Positions 61,017-64,000 of a stretch of 64,000 nucleotides of DNA are shown one piece after another; position 1 is the first letter of the stretch; the number at the start of each line of letters is the position of its first letter. The position numbers and the translations under genes are program-made. The notes beneath the pieces were generated by a model that saw only the letters and a list, made by a program, of their open reading frames with translations, was not told the DNA's origin and ran no database searches. This stretch comes from Poecilobothrus nobilitatus. Lineage: Eukaryota; Arthropoda; Insecta; Diptera; Dolichopodidae. The stretch lies in assembly GCA_947095535.1 (NCBI GenBank), contig OX352774.1, positions 237,175,825 through 237,239,824 on the forward strand, in the 5' to 3' direction.

Positions 61017-61257
61017 TTTTATTTTAAAACTCAATAGAAATAAATTTGGATTTTTAAATGAAATTTTTACCAAAAAATAATAAATAAATGGATGTAAATT
61101 ACCATGGAACATTTAAAGATTTATTGATTTTAATTAATCTTAAAATTAATTATTAAACAAAGAAGTAAACTGATATTTTTAAATTTTTTTTTTGTAAGTT
61201 ATATTTATAAGATCTAAATAAAAAATAAAAAAAAAAAAATATAAAAAATATTTTTCT

Positions 61258-61545
61258 AAGGGGCCTCGGTGGCCTAGTGATCAAGCGCGTGGCTTATTAA
61301 CCAAGGGAGTGCGAGTTCAAATCCTGCACAGGTAGCAAGTTTTATAAATTGAAAACAAATCATCCTTCCTACCAAATATGGGGTAAATATATGATATATA
61401 ATATAAACAAAATAAATAATATTAGTGTATAATTTTTTAATAATAGTATTAGACCTATAATGGCCTCATAGTTTTGTAATATAGCACTATCCTAAGTAAT
61501 TTGTAATATTAATAAATTAATATAATATAAATAAATAAATATAAA
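61258..61545 (+). mobile_element. tRNA-derived SINE (family S2), plus strand
   Basis: The head contains GGTGGCCTAGTGATCAAGCG (A-box region) and GCGAGTTCAAATCCTGC (B-box). The body shares AATATAAACAAAATAAATAA and CCTATAATGGCC with the intact copy at 21570-21841. The tail is (TAAA)n. No clean target duplication was found, so ends are accurate to a few bases. The acceptor arm does not pair, which argues against a tRNA gene. Confidence 0.85.
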
Positions 61546-61662
61546 AAAATGTTTACCATATTTTAATTTAAAAATTGCATTTTATATGAATAATTATTTC
61601 ATATTTTGATTTAATGATAGTCCTTTATTAAAAATCTGATACAAAAGACAACTCATAAACAA

Positions 61663-61985
61663 AACTAGGAAGAATATGCCAATTCTAGGATATCCACACG
61701 AAAACAATATTGCATGTTGTTTCCATAAAATTTAATAATCTTTTAGAATTTCGGGGTTATATGATACTACTCGATCCTGTTGCACCAAATCAACCAAATC
61801 GTCAAGTCATTAGCATTAAACTTAATTTCTTTTGACAAAAATTCAGACAGTTATCTAGCTAATTAGACACCAAATTATGTTTATATAAAAAAGAAATTGT
61901 GCGGCAGCTAATCTTTTCCATACCTATCATGCCTTCTTTAAGGTATCACAAACATATTGGTAAGTAAATTCATACGGGTATATAA
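61663..61985 (-). mobile_element. Short DINE-like family 1 element
   Basis: A compact copy of about 320 bp. The terminus AACTAGGAAGAATATG is at the left, then a decayed hairpin and GATATCCACACGA in the place of GATACCCGTACGA. One internal unit follows (CTTAATTTCTTTTGAC ... AGACAGTTATCTAGC ... TTGTGCGGCAGC). The opposite end is CATACGGGTATATAA (61971-61985). No GTCC tract remains. It shows that the family includes short internally deleted members. Confidence 0.7.
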
Positions 61986-61989
61986 AAAA

Positions 61990-63280
61990 AGGTGTAAAGA
62001 AATTAAATTAATATGTTCTTAAAGATACAAATTTAGTTTTTTAATGTCACTTGTAAAATTGATCAAAATCATTTTTTCATCAAATAATTCAAAAAAGTTT
62101 ACACAAAAAACCAAAGGCATTTTTTACGAGATTAAATTTAAAGTAACCAAACAAAAAAAAAAAAAAATGAAAATAAAACCTTAAACAACAACAACAACAA
62201 TAATAATATTAATAATAAAAAATAGTAATAAAAAGGATTTAATCTTTTTTCTCACTCTAACTGTTACAATTTCTATGGTTTGGCTGTTAATATTATTTGT
62301 GAAGGTGTAAAGCAAAGATATGCTGTATTATCAAATAATATAAACCAACAGCAACAACAGTAGTAGTTTCATAGTTATCCTCGTCAAGAAAAAAAGAAAA
62401 AAAAAAAACCGTCATTTATTTCTCAATAAAAATGAATAAGAAACGCGACACAGATATATAAAAGAATTTTAAACGATCGTAAAATTAATGAATAATAATA
62501 TAAAAATATATATTTATATAAATATGTATATATGTAGGTACATTGAAATAAAAAAGAACTTGGCAATTATCAAAATACCCCCGCAGTGTTAACTTCAAAC
62601 AAAAATAAAAAAAAGAAATTTACAAACAAGAAAAAAATAAAATAAAAACGAAAAGAAAATGCACTCACTTTACTGTTTTTCTTTTTTTTCTTCAATTTTC
62701 CTTTTTTTTTCTCTTTTAAGCGCATTTAATTTAAAAAAATTTTCGCTATTTTGGTTTTTTTTTTTTGCATAAAATTTATTCATAAAAAATGGAAGAGAAA
62801 GAGATTTAAAGTTAAACATTTTTTATGAGTTTTTTAGTGCAAATTTTTGAGTTGTAAAATAAATTCCTTTGCCTGATTTTACTTATTGCTTTTATATGTG
62901 TCTTCATTATGTTTTTTTTTTTTTGTTTTCTTTGTTATAAAAAAATTTATACAGGAATGAAAGGAATCAATAAAAATAATGAGTTAAAAAAAATAAAAAA
63001 CAAAGTTGTATGACCAAATCAATTCAGGGAATTATAGGAATTTAAAGTTAAAGTTTTTTTTTCAAAGATTTTTAAATAAAAATAATTTTTTTTTCTTGCA
63101 ATTTTTATTTAACTGTTAAGAGAGAGACAGCTATTAAGCGGGTTATTACTAATAAAGAATCTAATATATTAATAACTAAAGCAACATTTAAAAGAAACTA
63201 AACCGTAAACTAACTGCATTAAAGGAAATTAAACTGTGAAAAAATAATTGTAATAAAAGTAATGCCTAAAGCTAAGTACA
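61990..63280. other. AT-rich stretch upstream of the MADF gene
   Basis: Homopolymer-rich with small CAA/CAG triplet runs (62190-62365). No exon could be supported. Confidence 0.5.
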
Positions 63281-63296
63281 CAAGAGAGAGCAAAAA

Positions 63297-63479
63297 TTGT
63301 AGAGTTGAGATAAAAATCACGGTAGAGCGATCTATATGTGTGAGAACATTCGTTAGAGCTCTATCGTACAGCTCTACATCGACTCTACCACAGATTTTTT
63401 GTTAGAGATTTCTCTACCGTATTAACACTTTCAAGTAGAGAAATTTTTATGTCCACAATAACTCTACAAATCTACAAAC
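63297..63479. repeat. Inverted-repeat cluster of GTAGAG/CTCTAC motifs
   Basis: GTAGAG occurs at 63299, 63322 and 63435 and CTCTAC at 63372, 63383, 63412 and 63472. The outer pair TTGTAGAGTT/AACTCTACAA and the inner pair ACGGTAGAG (63319-63327)/CTCTACCGT (63412-63420) are both inverted, and the centre holds TTAGAGCTCTA. This may be a small palindromic transposon or a regulatory array. It lies about 400 bp before the MADF start codon. Confidence 0.7.
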
Positions 63480-63876
63480 GTGTTTGTAAATCTGTAGCGA
63501 CATTTTCATAGATTTTCATGTTAATTTTTGTAATTTTGCATATTATATTGTTATTTCAAGTACATATATATGTAATGTATGTATGTTTCTATAACTAATC
63601 AATGGTAAATATTTTGCTTTATAAAAATCGATTTTCTTATCAATCAATTAATTAAAGTTAAATGTTTATTTTATTAGTACTTTTTGTAATTTTAAAAATT
63701 TAATCCGAGTTTGTTTCTGAGTTGAATGATGAAAATTACTTGAGTAAATTTAATTAATAAGGAAGCATTTTTTAAATACCTAAACTATTAGGTACAATTT
63801 TTAAATAAATAAATTATTTAAATAAATTAAAAATCAATTTGAAAATTAAAAAAACAAAATCGAAGTAGCTGTGAAT
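63480..63876 (+). promoter_or_regulatory. Presumed 5' flank/leader of the MADF gene
   Basis: About 400 bp of AT-rich DNA precedes the first ATG. An in-frame stop (TAA, 63847-63849) closes the frame 10 codons upstream, so the ATG at 63877 is the natural start. I cannot place a TATA box or initiator with confidence in this composition. The position only makes promoter or 5' untranslated sequence likely. Confidence 0.35.
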
Positions 63877-63971
63877 ATGTCTCGAAACAAGGACCAAGCA
63901 TATAAACTCATCGAACTTTTTGAATTACATCCCAATTTATGGGATGTGTCAAATGTTTTGTACAGGGATAG
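63877..63971 (+). CDS. MADF-domain protein, first coding exon (partial)
   Basis: From ATG 63877 the frame reads MSRNKDQAYKLIELFELHPN and continues with LWDVSN..YRDR, the start of a MADF (Myb/SANT-like, BESS-associated) domain. Conserved positions are LIEL, the P.LWD core and the Y.D(R) that follow in this family. The exon ends ATAG|GTAAGT (donor at 63972), a strong 5' splice site in phase 2, and reading through it hits an in-frame TAA at once, so the intron is real or the gene is broken. MADF proteins are DNA-binding transcription factors abundant in insects; many pair MADF with a C-terminal BESS motif. The rest of the domain (about 50-60 residues) must lie beyond the window. A transposon-derived MADF-like gene cannot be excluded. 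Confidence 0.75.
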
Positions 63972-64000
63972 GTAAGTAAAAATAAAAATTAAAAGTTAAA

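Noticed and set aside
61258..61335. Possible functional tRNA gene
   Set aside because: Acceptor strands do not pair and the sequence continues into a body and tail shared with the SINE at 21570-21841.
1..64000. CRISPR arrays, operons, ribosome binding sites or bacterial insertion sequences
   Set aside because: Composition, splice signals, SINEs and LINEs show a eukaryotic nuclear genome, and no such features were seen.

Overview
This 64 kb window is eukaryotic: very A+T-rich, full of long A or T runs, no operons, and almost no long open reading frames. Three signs point to an insect, most likely a dipteran: repeats resembling the DINE-1/INE-1 (Helentron-derived) elements of Drosophila, tRNA-headed SINEs, and the start of a MADF-domain gene at the right edge. 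I cannot name the species. Most of the window is probably intergenic or intronic DNA built from old and young transposable elements.

Layout. 1-8 kb: low-complexity DNA, an Asp/Asn-codon microsatellite, one copy of a dispersed repeat sharing a 25-nt identity with 57.5 kb, a DINE-1-like element on the minus strand (3598-5173) and a pogo-like MITE (7670-8130). 8-13.4 kb: two tRNA-derived SINE copies, a large DINE-1-like element with an internal satellite (10194-12412), and a foldback element (12900-13385). 13.9-18.5 kb: a cluster of a second DINE-like family, including two roughly 1.2 kb copies facing each other as a long inverted repeat. 18.5-23.7 kb: SINEs, one with a perfect 16-bp target duplication, (TAA)n-linked repeated SINE bodies, and a TIR element. 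24-50 kb: mostly AT-rich low-complexity sequence with scattered copies of the same families, two long (AT)n tracts and some perfect hairpins. 50.9-53 kb: a broken CR1/L2-type LINE whose reverse transcriptase has lost its catalytic YxDD block. 53.2-55.3 kb: a long-TIR MITE and a decayed RNase H-bearing LINE fragment of a different clade. 60.6-61.5 kb: an unrecognised 95-codon exon-like ORF and a full SINE. 63.3-64 kb: an inverted-repeat cluster of CTCTAC/GTAGAG motifs, then the first coding exon of a MADF-domain gene, ending in a consensus splice donor.

The main finding is that two repeat families with different sequences share one plan: a conserved AACRAGG-(W/Y)AGAAT terminus, a short hairpin, a subterminal inverted repeat, tandem internal units, a GTCC microsatellite, and a palindrome at the other end. 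That plan matches DINE/HINE rolling-circle elements. One element (3598-5173) is a mosaic with the ends of family 1 and the core of family 2. The only host coding sequence I can support well is the MADF exon; the 60.6 kb ORF is a weaker candidate.
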